Of a stretch of 64,000 nucleotides of DNA, positions 45,943-53,999 are shown piece after piece. Made by a program: the position numbers and the translations under genes. The notes under the pieces were generated by a model. That model made no database searches. It worked only from the letters and a program-made list of their open reading frames with translations, and was not told the origin of the DNA. The DNA is from Fischerella sp. PCC 9431 (GTDB lineage Bacteria > Cyanobacteriota > Cyanobacteriia > Cyanobacteriales > Nostocaceae): NCBI RefSeq assembly GCF_000447295.1, contig NZ_KE650771.1, positions 555,500 through 619,499 on the forward strand, given 5' to 3'. Positions within the stretch are counted from its first letter, which is position 1. The number at the start of each line of letters is the position of its first letter.

Positions 45943-48000
45943 ATGACTAATCGCCTTGCTGAAGCAAAAAGTCTATACCTCCGCAAACACGCCGAAAATC
46001 CGATTGATTGGTGGCCTTGGTGCGACGAAGCACTGACAACTGCAAAAGCAGAGAATAAACCGATTTTTCTCTCGATAGGTTACTCCAGTTGCCACTGGTG
46101 TACTGTTATGGAAGGAGAAGCATTTTCTGATCTGGGCATTGCCGAGTACATGAATGCCAATTTTATCCCAATCAAAGTAGACAGGGAAGAAAGACCAGAT
46201 ATTGACAGTATTTACATGCAAGCTTTGCAGATGATGAGTGGTCAGGGTGGTTGGCCTTTAAATGCTTTTTTATCTCCAGATGATTTAGTACCATTTTATG
46301 CAGGTACTTACTTTCCAGTTGAACCACGCTTCGGTCGTCCTGGCTTTTTACAAGTTTTACAAGCGATTCGCCGCTACTACGATACAGAAAAACAAGATTT
46401 GCGCGATCGCAAAGCAGTAATTCTCGAATCTCTCCTTACCTCTGCGGTATTGGAACAACAAGGTACTACCGCAACTCAAGACAACGAGTTATTAAAAAAA
46501 GGTTGGGAAACTAGCACGGGGATCATTACTCCTAACCAGCACGGTAATAGTTTTCCCATGATCCCCTACGCAGAATTAGCATTACGGGGAACACGATTTG
46601 AGGTGACATCTAAATATGATGGCAAACAAATTTGTACCCAACGGGGATTAGATTTGGCATTAGGTGGTATTTATGATCATGTAGGAGGAGGATTTCACCG
46701 CTACACCGTTGATCCCACCTGGACAGTACCGCATTTTGAAAAGATGCTCTACGACAATGGTGAAATTGTGGAGTATTTAGCAAATCTTTGGAGTACAGGT
46801 ATAGAAGAACCTGCTTTCCGTAGAGCGATCGCTCTTACTGTCGGATGGTTAAAAAGAGAAATGACCGCACCTGAAGGTTATTTCTATGCAGCTCAAGATG
46901 CTGATAGTTTTACAACACCAGCAGAAGCAGAACCAGAAGAAGGTGCTTTTTACGTCTGGACTTTCAGCGAACTTGAACAACTGCTGAGTGCTGAAGAACT
47001 CACCCAATTACAACAACAATTTACAGTCACCGCTAACGGTAACTTTGACGGTCAAAATGTCTTACAAAGACGCCGTAGTGGAGAAATCAGCGAAGTTGTG
47101 GAAACAGCACTTCAAAAATTATTTGTCGCCCGTTACGGTACAATCCCCGAATCACTTAAAATATTTCCTCCTGCACGCAACAACCAAGAAGCTAAATCTC
47201 ATAACTGGACTGGTCGAATTCCGGCGGTGACAGATACTAAAATGATTGTGGCTTGGAATAGCTTAATGATTTCTGGTTTGGCAAGGGCGTATGCTGTTTT
47301 TAGAGAACCTGTGTATTTGGAACTAGCAACCACAGCCGCAGATTTTATTTTAGATCATCAGTTTGTCGATGGGCGTTTCCACAGATTGAATTATGAAAAC
47401 CAACCCACCGTATTAGCTCAATCAGAAGATTACGCCTTTTTTATCAAAGCACTGCTGGATTTACAAACTTGTAGTCCAGAGCAAAACAAATGGTTAGAAA
47501 GAGCGATCGCACTGCAAGAAGAATTTGACGAATATCTCTGGAGCGTGGAATTAGGAGGATACTTTAACGCCTCAATTGACGCGAGTCAAGATTTAATCGT
47601 GCGCGAACGTAGTTATGCAGACAATGCTACACCATCAGCCAATGGAGTCGCGATCGCCAATCTCGTGCGTCTAGCTTTGTTTACAGATAATCTACATTAT
47701 TTAGATTTAGCAGAACAAGGCTTAAAAGCATTCCGAAGTGTAATGAGTAACCATCCCCAAGCCTGTCCCAGTTTATTTACAGCTTTGGATTGGTATCGCA
47801 ATAGTACTCTGATTCGTACCACCACCGAGCAAATACACTCGCTCATGTCTCAATACTTACCAAGTGTTGTGTTGGCGATCGCATCAAAACTACCAGAAGA
47901 CAGTGTAGGCTTAGTCTGTCAAGGATTAAAATGCCTACCAGCAGCAGCAAGTGTAGAGCAAATGTTACAGCAAGTTCGCCAAAGTCAGGTGAGAGGATGA
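45943..48000 (+). CDS. Thioredoxin-domain protein, DUF255/YyaL (SSP411) family
   Basis: 685 residues. The N-terminal thioredoxin-like domain (about 1-170) has C50-H-W-C53 in [16 protein letters not shown], then [20 protein letters not shown] and [14 protein letters not shown]. The C-terminal about 450 residues form a six-hairpin/glycosidase-like toroid ([49 protein letters not shown]). Homologues occur from bacteria to human SPATA20; redox or sugar-related activity has been suggested but is not established. mobA follows 76 bases later. Confidence 0.92.
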   Translation: MTNRLAEAKSLYLRKHAENPIDWWPWCDEALTTAKAENKPIFLSIGYSSCHWCTVMEGEAFSDLGIAEYMNANFIPIKVDREERPDIDSIYMQALQMMSGQGGWPLNAFLSPDDLVPFYAGTYFPVEPRFGRPGFLQVLQAIRRYYDTEKQDLRDRKAVILESLLTSAVLEQQGTTATQDNELLKKGWETSTGIITPNQHGNSFPMIPYAELALRGTRFEVTSKYDGKQICTQRGLDLALGGIYDHVGGGFHRYTVDPTWTVPHFEKMLYDNGEIVEYLANLWSTGIEEPAFRRAIALTVGWLKREMTAPEGYFYAAQDADSFTTPAEAEPEEGAFYVWTFSELEQLLSAEELTQLQQQFTVTANGNFDGQNVLQRRRSGEISEVVETALQKLFVARYGTIPESLKIFPPARNNQEAKSHNWTGRIPAVTDTKMIVAWNSLMISGLARAYAVFREPVYLELATTAADFILDHQFVDGRFHRLNYENQPTVLAQSEDYAFFIKALLDLQTCSPEQNKWLERAIALQEEFDEYLWSVELGGYFNASIDASQDLIVRERSYADNATPSANGVAIANLVRLALFTDNLHYLDLAEQGLKAFRSVMSNHPQACPSLFTALDWYRNSTLIRTTTEQIHSLMSQYLPSVVLAIASKLPEDSVGLVCQGLKCLPAAASVEQMLQQVRQSQVRG

Positions 48001-48075
48001 TATCAGTTATCAGTTATCAAATTAAACTGGTAACTATTAACTGGTAACTATTAACTGGTAACTGTTAACTGATTT

Positions 48076-48666
48076 ATGACTAATGACCAATTAACAGCCA
48101 TCGTCTTAGCGGGTGGTAAGAGTACGCGTATGGGTAGGGATAAGGCTTTGATTTTGATTGGAGATGTCCCTATGCTACAACGAATCTGTCAAATTGCGGA
48201 AGCTTGTACAGAACAAGTTTACGTGGTGACTCCCTGGCCAGAACGTTATCAAGATTTGCTATCACCCAAAAGCCAGTTTATTCGGGAAGTACTTTTACCA
48301 CAAGAAACTGGTGATGAACCAAAAACTCATGGACCACTGGTGGGGTTTTCCCAAGGATTGACGCAGGTAACAACAGATTGGGTGTTGCTGTTGGCTTGTG
48401 ATTTACCTAAATTGCGGGTGGAAGTTTTGCAAGAGTGGATAGCTGGATTAAAACAAATACCAGAAGATGCGATCGCCGCTTTAGTTTATAGAAATAATAG
48501 ATGGGAACCATTGTGTGGTTTCTATCGCCGTCGCTGTTTACCAGAATTAAATAAGTATATCGAGCAGGGTGGGCGATCGTTTCAAGAGTGGTTAAAGCAA
48601 AATCCTGTACAAGCATTACCTTTGCTTGATTCCGAGATGCTTTTTAACTTCAATAGTATGATTTGA
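48076..48666 (+). CDS. mobA: Molybdenum cofactor guanylyltransferase
   Basis: 196 residues. Transfers GMP from GTP to molybdopterin to make the bis-MGD cofactor needed by nitrate reductase and related enzymes. The nucleotide-binding start IVLAGGKSTRMGRDKALI and LLLACDLPKL (metal Asp) are intact, followed by NNRWEPLCGFYRR. The spacer before it holds GTAACTATTAACTG repeats. No other Moco gene lies in the window. Confidence 0.93.
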   Translation: MTNDQLTAIVLAGGKSTRMGRDKALILIGDVPMLQRICQIAEACTEQVYVVTPWPERYQDLLSPKSQFIREVLLPQETGDEPKTHGPLVGFSQGLTQVTTDWVLLLACDLPKLRVEVLQEWIAGLKQIPEDAIAALVYRNNRWEPLCGFYRRRCLPELNKYIEQGGRSFQEWLKQNPVQALPLLDSEMLFNFNSMI

Positions 48667-48725
48667 GAGAGGCGTTTCAGTTTAAAATATATAATCTCTC
48701 CTCTCCCTAGCCCCTGTTGGCAACA

Positions 48726-49247
48726 ATGAAACATACCCTATCAGTACTTGTAGAAGATGAAGCGGGTGTTCTTTCCCGCATTGCTGGCTTATTCGCCCGT
48801 CGTGGCTTTAATATCGAAAGTCTTGCAGTGGGACCAGCAGAACAGTCAGGAGTTTCTCGGATCACAATGGTTGTACCTGGTGATGATTGGGTGATTGAAC
48901 AACTCACCAAGCAACTATACAAGCTAATTAACGTTCTCAAAGTACAGGATATTACTGAGACTCCCTGTGTAGAACGCGAATTGATGCTACTGAAAGTGAA
49001 TGCTACCAGCAGTACCCGTTCGGAAATCGTCGAGTTATCGCAAATTTTCCGGGCGCGAGTAGTAGATGTCGCCGAAGATTCTTTGACTTTGGAAGTTGTT
49101 GGCGATCCAGGAAAAATGGTCGCGATCGTCCAGGTATTACAAAAATTTGGCTTGAAGGAAATTGCGCGTACTGGCAAAATTTCCTTAACTCGTGAATCGG
49201 GAGTGAATACAGAGTTGCTCAAATCTTTGGAAGCCAAGGCTTCATAG
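48726..49247 (+). CDS. ilvN: Acetolactate synthase small (regulatory) subunit
   Basis: 173 residues from the ATG at 48726 ([20 protein letters not shown]); a TTG at 48717 is in frame but adds only three residues. Regulatory subunit that activates the catalytic subunit and binds valine in branched-chain amino acid synthesis. The N-terminal ACT domain ([18 protein letters not shown]) and the C-terminal ACT-like half ([20 protein letters not shown]) are both present. The large subunit gene is not adjacent, which is usual in cyanobacteria. A 16-base perfect palindrome follows the stop. Confidence 0.96.
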   Translation: MKHTLSVLVEDEAGVLSRIAGLFARRGFNIESLAVGPAEQSGVSRITMVVPGDDWVIEQLTKQLYKLINVLKVQDITETPCVERELMLLKVNATSSTRSEIVELSQIFRARVVDVAEDSLTLEVVGDPGKMVAIVQVLQKFGLKEIARTGKISLTRESGVNTELLKSLEAKAS

Positions 49248-49252
49248 CAAGG

Positions 49253-49268
49253 GGTAGCTATAGCTACC
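49253..49268. repeat. Perfect 16-bp palindrome after ilvN
   Basis: GGTAGCTATAGCTACC begins five bases after the ilvN stop and sits between ilvN and the end of the toxin pseudogene. There is no T-run, so it is a weak terminator candidate at best. Confidence 0.5.
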
Positions 49269-49280
49269 AAAATATAATTA

Positions 49281-49661
49281 TTAAGGTGTGGGTGCAGGGA
49301 AAGGGTGTTTTCCTGCATAGTACACAACGACTTTCAACTGTTGCTCATCAGGAACGTAAAATACTCTGTCCCCTTTTGTCACCTCGTATTCCCATGCCCC
49401 CTTGTAGAGTTTCCCCTTCAAAGGGAAAACAGGCCTTGGCTATCTAGTGGTTGGTGCAGTACATAAATCCTCATAACAGCGAAGAGTGTTTTCTGGATGG
49501 CGCTGCATTAAAGCTTCCTAATCCCGATTTACCCGACGATTTTTGGCTACTACCAACCAAGTGCTTTCTATCTCAAATAATGCAGGAGCCGTCAGTTTGA
49601 CTTCTGGCGGCTCCAATTTCTCCACTATTGGATTTTCTGGAGGATTATCTGACATACTCAT
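49281..49661 (-). pseudogene. RelE/ParE-like toxin pseudogene with two in-frame amber codons
   Basis: 127 codons in one continuous frame, from an ATG at 49661 (another at 49655) to the TAA at 49281, broken only by TAG at 49520-49518 and TAG at 49442-49440. The conceptual product reads VKLTAPALFEIESTWLVVAK, then NRRVNRD-stop-EALMQRHPEN, DLCTAPTTR-stop-PRPVFPLKGK, and finally LYKGAWEYEVTKGDRVFYVP and KVVVYYAGKHP. This is the layout of a RelE-type translational-repressor toxin common in cyanobacteria. Each stop is one transition away from a sense codon (TGG or CAG). No frameshift has accumulated, so decay is recent. A matching antitoxin gene is not seen. Confidence 0.75.
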
Positions 49662-49711
49662 AGGGATTAAAACTCGCTTGTGCTGAGTTAGCCTCAATCA
49701 TAGATAACGTA

Positions 49712-49840
49712 TTACTGCGCTAGCTCATTAGCAGGTTTGTGAGCCAGAACAGTTGGCGTAACACCAAGCCCTAATCCACCCGTTCCACCAGTTAATAAAA
49801 CATGATTATCTTGCAAAATTGAAGAAAGTTTATTGCTCAT
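49712..49840 (-). pseudogene. Truncated short-chain dehydrogenase (N-terminal fragment)
   Basis: A 42-codon frame with an AGGGG ribosome site. It encodes the NAD(P)-binding start of an SDR enzyme (LQDNHVLLTGGTGGLGLGVT) with the glycine-rich Rossmann loop, then TPTVLAHKP, and stops. The remaining about 200 residues of the fold are missing; what follows on the same strand is the toxin pseudogene. It lies 101 bases after coq4 on the same strand, so it was probably once the second gene of a coq4-SDR unit. Confidence 0.6.
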
Positions 49841-49941
49841 TATATGCCCCTAACATTCAATCTTTAATTGAGGACACGCTTGATGATGAGGCGTGTCCAT
49901 CTATGTTGCAAAATTCTCAACTTCAGCTAATTACTGTTAGT

Positions 49942-50721
49942 TCAAACACCAACAAGTTGAGATTCTTGGGTAATCGAGGGTAATTCAATTGCATTTCGTA
50001 AATGAGGACGGCTATACCAACTCCAATGTCCTTCAGTAACAGGCACAATATTCAACTCTTTACGCCATTCAGCCAAAGGTTGCTCTAGTCCTTCTTCAAA
50101 CTTCACCGGGAACAGTGGTTGTGCTTGCCGAGCAATTTTTATCCCTTGAGAAATCAGGTCAAAATCGTATTCTAGAGGGACATCAATACCTTGACGTTGA
50201 TGCTTGTCTGAGAGGAAACTTAACAGTAATGCGACAATATCAATGAAGGCAAAGCCTGGATAACCAATTTGACCCACAGTGACAGCAATTACGCCTAATT
50301 CGCCATAGTCATCGAAACTAAAACCTGTCAAAATATGATGCAAGTCGTGGGTTTTACGAACGCGCTGAATGATGTAATCAATATCAGATTTAATCTCCCG
50401 TTTGCGATAAAAATCTGGGTCATAATTAAGCGCACTCAAAACTTTTGCATAAGTCCATCCTAGAGAATCTTTAGGCATTTGCAACAAGGTATCTAAATCA
50501 AATTCTGCTCCCACATAACGCTCTTCTAGCATTTGTGCAGAAGCAGGATGTTGGCGCACAACTTGCAAACATTTTTGCATTTGCTCACTATCACGTAGTG
50601 CATCTTCAATATCGAAAACATTTTCTGTATCAGTGAGTCCACCAGCCACCATATCTACCATCGTCAAGAGTTGATTGACGTTTTCTTGAGTTGCCAATTC
50701 GCTGATATATTTGAAACCCAT
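49942..50721 (-). CDS. Coq4-family protein
   Basis: 259 residues; ATG at 50721 with AAGGAG nine to ten bases upstream. Helical, soluble protein with the Coq4 zinc-type motif HDLHHILTGF (about 126-135; H-D-x-x-H) followed by DDYGELGVIAVTVGQIGYPG. In eukaryotes Coq4 acts in ubiquinone synthesis; cyanobacteria make plastoquinone, and the role of bacterial Coq4-like proteins is not established. A Crp/Fnr-type regulator gene lies upstream on the same strand and a broken SDR gene downstream, suggesting a small regulated oxidoreduction unit, which is inference. Confidence 0.85.
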   Translation of the reverse strand: MGFKYISELATQENVNQLLTMVDMVAGGLTDTENVFDIEDALRDSEQMQKCLQVVRQHPASAQMLEERYVGAEFDLDTLLQMPKDSLGWTYAKVLSALNYDPDFYRKREIKSDIDYIIQRVRKTHDLHHILTGFSFDDYGELGVIAVTVGQIGYPGFAFIDIVALLLSFLSDKHQRQGIDVPLEYDFDLISQGIKIARQAQPLFPVKFEEGLEQPLAEWRKELNIVPVTEGHWSWYSRPHLRNAIELPSITQESQLVGV

Positions 50722-50980
50722 GATGACTATCTCCTTGCGTTTGCTTGTCTTTGGTTGATAGTTTCATCTTAGGTTGGCTAATTGGGTTAAATCTAGGGTA
50801 TTTTCTTGATATAAATCAAATTTGACAAATATCAAAAATAGCGGTTATTCAAATTAGAGTAAATTCTGAAATCATAATGGTTAGCATATCAATCATCAAA
50901 CTAAGCTAAAAAAATATTCTGAATTAAGACTGCCAGATTCTGAGTAATTATTTATGTTTTTGCTGATATCTGAGTGAGAA

Positions 50981-51571
50981 TTAATTTCGGCAGCGTTGAC
51001 GATTACGATATTTGGCACGAATACGGCTTAGTGTTTCTTGAGTTACACCTAAATACGATGCTAGATGTCCTAGTTTGACTCGATTGAGAATATCTGGATA
51101 TTGTTGCAGTAAATGAGCGTAACGCTCTGATGCTGTCTGAGATTGCAATGAAAAGAAATGCTCTTCTAATTGAATATAATAACTTTCGATGGACAACCGA
51201 CCCAGCCTATTCCACACTGAATCTTTGTTATAAAGATATTGTAGACTGTCATAACTAATCGTTACTAACTTGCAGTCAGACATTAAAATAATACTTTCTT
51301 TACTGGGTTTTCTAGAAATAAAGCTATAAAAAGAATTAATAAAATCACCCTCAAATCTAAAACCGGAAGTTATTTCTTTGTCATCTTGGTGATAATAATA
51401 TCTAACTGCCCCTTCGACAAGAAAATGTAGGTGATTACAGATATGCCCTTGTTCCAGTAATATTGAATCTTTGGGAAGTTCTTGTGGCGTTGTCACCCTT
51501 TTGAGGTCTTCACGCTGCTGTTCACTAAGGACAACGAGTCGATCTATCGCTTGAAACATTTTTTCGTACAT
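50981..51571 (-). CDS. Crp/Fnr-family transcriptional regulator
   Basis: 196 residues. The N-terminal cyclic-nucleotide-binding fold (LPKDSILLEQGHICNHLHFL, VEGAVRYYYHQDDKEITSGF, DFINSFYSFISRKPS) lacks the residues that bind cAMP, and the C-terminus has a helix-turn-helix (VKLGHLASYLGVTQETLSRI). The shape is that of the Bacteroidetes-type Crp/Fnr group often found beside SDR or redox genes. It is 259 bases upstream of coq4 on the same strand and may control it. Ligand unknown. Confidence 0.88.
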   Translation of the reverse strand: MYEKMFQAIDRLVVLSEQQREDLKRVTTPQELPKDSILLEQGHICNHLHFLVEGAVRYYYHQDDKEITSGFRFEGDFINSFYSFISRKPSKESIILMSDCKLVTISYDSLQYLYNKDSVWNRLGRLSIESYYIQLEEHFFSLQSQTASERYAHLLQQYPDILNRVKLGHLASYLGVTQETLSRIRAKYRNRQRCRN

Positions 51572-51735
51572 TTTGGGACTGGTAGCATCAAAATAGGTGG
51601 TGATTTGGAATTATTTTCCCTTTTTCCTGTTGTTTTGCAAAGCAAGAGTAAATAGGGGAATGCAGCAATCTTTAGCCTCATCATCAACACAATATCAACA
51701 CAATTGTCTAATTTCTACTTGGGAATCAAATCATT

Positions 51736-51757
51736 GAAACCCGCGCAGGCGGGTTTC
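51736..51757. repeat. Perfect GC-rich hairpin (GAAACCCGC...GCGGGTTTC)
   Basis: A nine-base perfect stem with a four-base GCAG loop, 37 bases beyond the M20 gene stop. The neighbouring CCGCGATTACGAATATCGCC (51768-51787) is itself partly palindromic. It lies beyond the M20 gene end on the minus strand; there is no T-run, so it looks like a REP-like element rather than a classical terminator. Confidence 0.55.
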
Positions 51758-51793
51758 GTCTGTGTAACCGCGATTACGAATATCGCCAGGACT

Positions 51794-53077
51794 TCATTGA
51801 TGTAAAAATCTATCCACACAGCGCACAAACATCTCCACACCCATCGCTAACGCTGTTTCATCAAAATCAAAACGGGGATGATGATGAGGATAGGCTAAAT
51901 TCTTCTCTGGATTAGCAGAACCTAAGAAGAAATAACAACCGGGAACTTCCTGCAAAAAGTAGGACATATCCTCACCGCCCATTGTTTGACATTCCGGTAC
52001 GATACCCACGGGCGTTTCTACGACTTCCTCTGCAACCGATCGCACTAATTCCGCTATCCCTGCATCATTAATTGTAGGTGGGTAAAGTTCCCATTGCTGG
52101 AAGTCATAATTAGCACCAAAACTTTGGCAAACTCCAGCAATAATTTGCTCGATTCGTTGCGAGAAAAAGCCCCGCAATGCTGGATTAAAATACCTAACAG
52201 TGCCACTCATCCTCGCTGTATCTGCAATCACATTGCACTTTGTACCAGCATGAAGTTCACCAACTGTCACTACTGCTGAATCAATCGGATTGACGTTACG
52301 AGCCACAATTGTTTGTAGAGCATTGACGATTTGGGCTGCAACTACTACTGAGTCTACAGTTTGATGGGGCATAGCGCCGTGTCCGCCTTTACCAAAAATC
52401 GTGCAATTAAAGGTTTCTACAGCTGCCATTAAAGCACCTGCACGTACACCCAGGGTTCCCAAAGGCAAATTATTCCACAGGTGCAAACCGATAATGGCAT
52501 CGACATCAGGATTTTTCAACACCCCAGCATCAATCATTGGCTTTGCGCCTCCTGGCCCTTCTTCTGCTGGCTGGAAGATCATTTTTACAGTCCCGGCGAA
52601 GTCTTGACGATGCTGCTGGAGATAATAAGCTGTACCAAGAGCGATCGCAGTATGTCCATCGTGTCCACAGGCGTGCATGATCCCATCATGCTGAGAACGA
52701 TATGCTACTTCGTTCTGTTCTTGGATCGGTAGAGCATCCATATCCGCACGAATGGCTAAGACTTTCGATTTTGGATTTTGGACTTCGTCGTGAGCGCTCA
52801 GTCGAACGATTTTAGATTTTGGATTGGATGCTTTTGGTTGTTTTTCACCCCGGATAATCGCAACGATACCAGTCTCAGCAATACCTGTTTGATGCTCAAT
52901 TCCCCATTCTTGCAATTTTTGCGAGACAAATTCAGCAGTCAGTTTTTCCTGAAAACCGAGTTCTGGTTTTTGGTGTAACCTGCGTCGCCATTCGACTAGT
53001 TGCGGTTGCAATGAACGAATCGCAAGGCGAACACGAGATAAGTCAATATTGGTAGAGTTGGGAAAGGTAGAAACCAT
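51794..53077 (-). CDS. M20-family amidohydrolase/peptidase with repeat-derived insertion
   Basis: 427 residues. Zinc-dependent hydrolase of the N-acyl amino acid amidohydrolase (M20D) group: VLAIRADMDALPIQE, HACGHDGHTAIALGTAYYL and FQPAEEGPGGAKPMIDAG, with CQTMGGEDMSYFLQEVPGCY, give all expected metal ligands. Just before the first of these motifs, residues about 82-105 read ASNPKSKIVRLSAHDEVQNP plus KSK and are translated from a spacer-type repeat (52763-52834) that keeps the frame. It sits in a surface-loop position, so activity may survive. Substrate not predictable (hippurate-like or auxin-conjugate-like). bioD lies upstream on the same strand. Confidence 0.92.
   Translation of the reverse strand: MVSTFPNSTNIDLSRVRLAIRSLQPQLVEWRRRLHQKPELGFQEKLTAEFVSQKLQEWGIEHQTGIAETGIVAIIRGEKQPKASNPKSKIVRLSAHDEVQNPKSKVLAIRADMDALPIQEQNEVAYRSQHDGIMHACGHDGHTAIALGTAYYLQQHRQDFAGTVKMIFQPAEEGPGGAKPMIDAGVLKNPDVDAIIGLHLWNNLPLGTLGVRAGALMAAVETFNCTIFGKGGHGAMPHQTVDSVVVAAQIVNALQTIVARNVNPIDSAVVTVGELHAGTKCNVIADTARMSGTVRYFNPALRGFFSQRIEQIIAGVCQSFGANYDFQQWELYPPTINDAGIAELVRSVAEEVVETPVGIVPECQTMGGEDMSYFLQEVPGCYFFLGSANPEKNLAYPHHHPRFDFDETALAMGVEMFVRCVDRFLHQ
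52763..52834. repeat. Spacer-type repeat inside the M20 coding region
   Basis: Two copies of GATTTTGGATTTTGGA-like sequence (the second GATTTTAGATTTTGGA) flank a near-palindrome around TGAGCGCTCA (52791-52800). The same motifs are otherwise found only between genes here (36.77 kb and 7.93 kb). The insert adds a multiple of three bases. Confidence 0.75.
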
Positions 53078-53119
53078 TTTCTTTAAATTACTGTCGGTTA
53101 TTTATACTCTAGTTCTTTA

Positions 53120-53806
53120 CTAATGACTAGTAACCAATAAACGCTCTAAATCTAAATTTGAAGCTACTTGTGCAAGTTTGTCTATGTCTGCTGGATTTTC
53201 TAAATAGGGTAAACAGCCTAAAACTGGGATATTTGTTAAAGATTGAATTAAATCTGCTGGCGTCCAGTTGGCGATTTCCTGCTCTGTGCGGGGTTGGACG
53301 CAGTTTAGAACAATTCCCAGCAATTGGACTCGTGTTTGTCTTGCTAATGCAACATTCGCCACTGCTTGAGCGATCGCACCTAATCTGACTGGTACGACTA
53401 ACACTGTAGGCAAGCGCCACTCACCGGCTAAATCTGCTACTGTCAATTCATCAGTTACAGGTGAACCCAGTCCACCTAATGCTTCAATTAAAACAAAATC
53501 TCGACGCTGACATAAGGCTGTGTAAGCTTTCCAGACCACTGCTAAATCTACGTGGCGATTTTCTTGAACTGCGGCAATTGGCGGGGCTAGAGGTGCTTGA
53601 AAATACAAGGGTGTGATTTCATCAGGAGATTGTTCCAAGCTAAATAGTTGTTGATACCATTCGCGATCGCCCACTCCTGATTGTATGGGTTTCATAATAC
53701 CCAAACTACGGGCAGAAGAATATTTTTGCCAATAAGCTGCTAATGCTGTTGTTAAAACAGTTTTGCCTGCTTCTGTATCTGTTCCAGTGATAAGTAGTGC
53801 GTTCAA
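53120..53806 (-). CDS. bioD: Dethiobiotin synthetase
   Basis: 228 residues starting with TTG at 53806 ([20 protein letters not shown]). ATP-dependent ring closure in biotin synthesis. The P-loop GTDTEAGKT, the substrate loop MKPIQSG, and [16 protein letters not shown] (typical EGAGG position, here EALGG) are visible. The change of the usual Gly to Leu in that motif is worth noting but not clearly harmful. No other bio genes are adjacent. Confidence 0.93.
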   Translation of the reverse strand: MNALLITGTDTEAGKTVLTTALAAYWQKYSSARSLGIMKPIQSGVGDREWYQQLFSLEQSPDEITPLYFQAPLAPPIAAVQENRHVDLAVVWKAYTALCQRRDFVLIEALGGLGSPVTDELTVADLAGEWRLPTVLVVPVRLGAIAQAVANVALARQTRVQLLGIVLNCVQPRTEQEIANWTPADLIQSLTNIPVLGCLPYLENPADIDKLAQVASNLDLERLLVTSH

Positions 53807-53930
53807 TTGTAATAGTTAGTGGGTAGTAGATAGTAGTTTGTAGAGAAAGTTTGAATTATTGCTAGCTGCTTCTTCTCTTTTAAGATTTTAACAACCAACC
53901 ACTAACAACTAACAATTTGTTAGTCAAGCT

Positions 53931-53985
53931 CGTAGTAAGGACTTAAGTCCTTATTTTTTAACCACTAAAGTGCTTACTACAAACT
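53931..53985. repeat. Palindromic dispersed element between bioD and the kinase gene
   Basis: GTAGTAAG (53932-53939) pairs with CTTACTAC further on, enclosing the perfect palindrome AAGGACTTAAGTCCTT (53937-53952) and a run of T. The end ACTACAAAC matches the element at 7903-7951. It follows the kinase gene stop on the minus strand and may help end its transcript. Confidence 0.65.
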
Positions 53986-53999
53986 CTCATCTTCATTAG

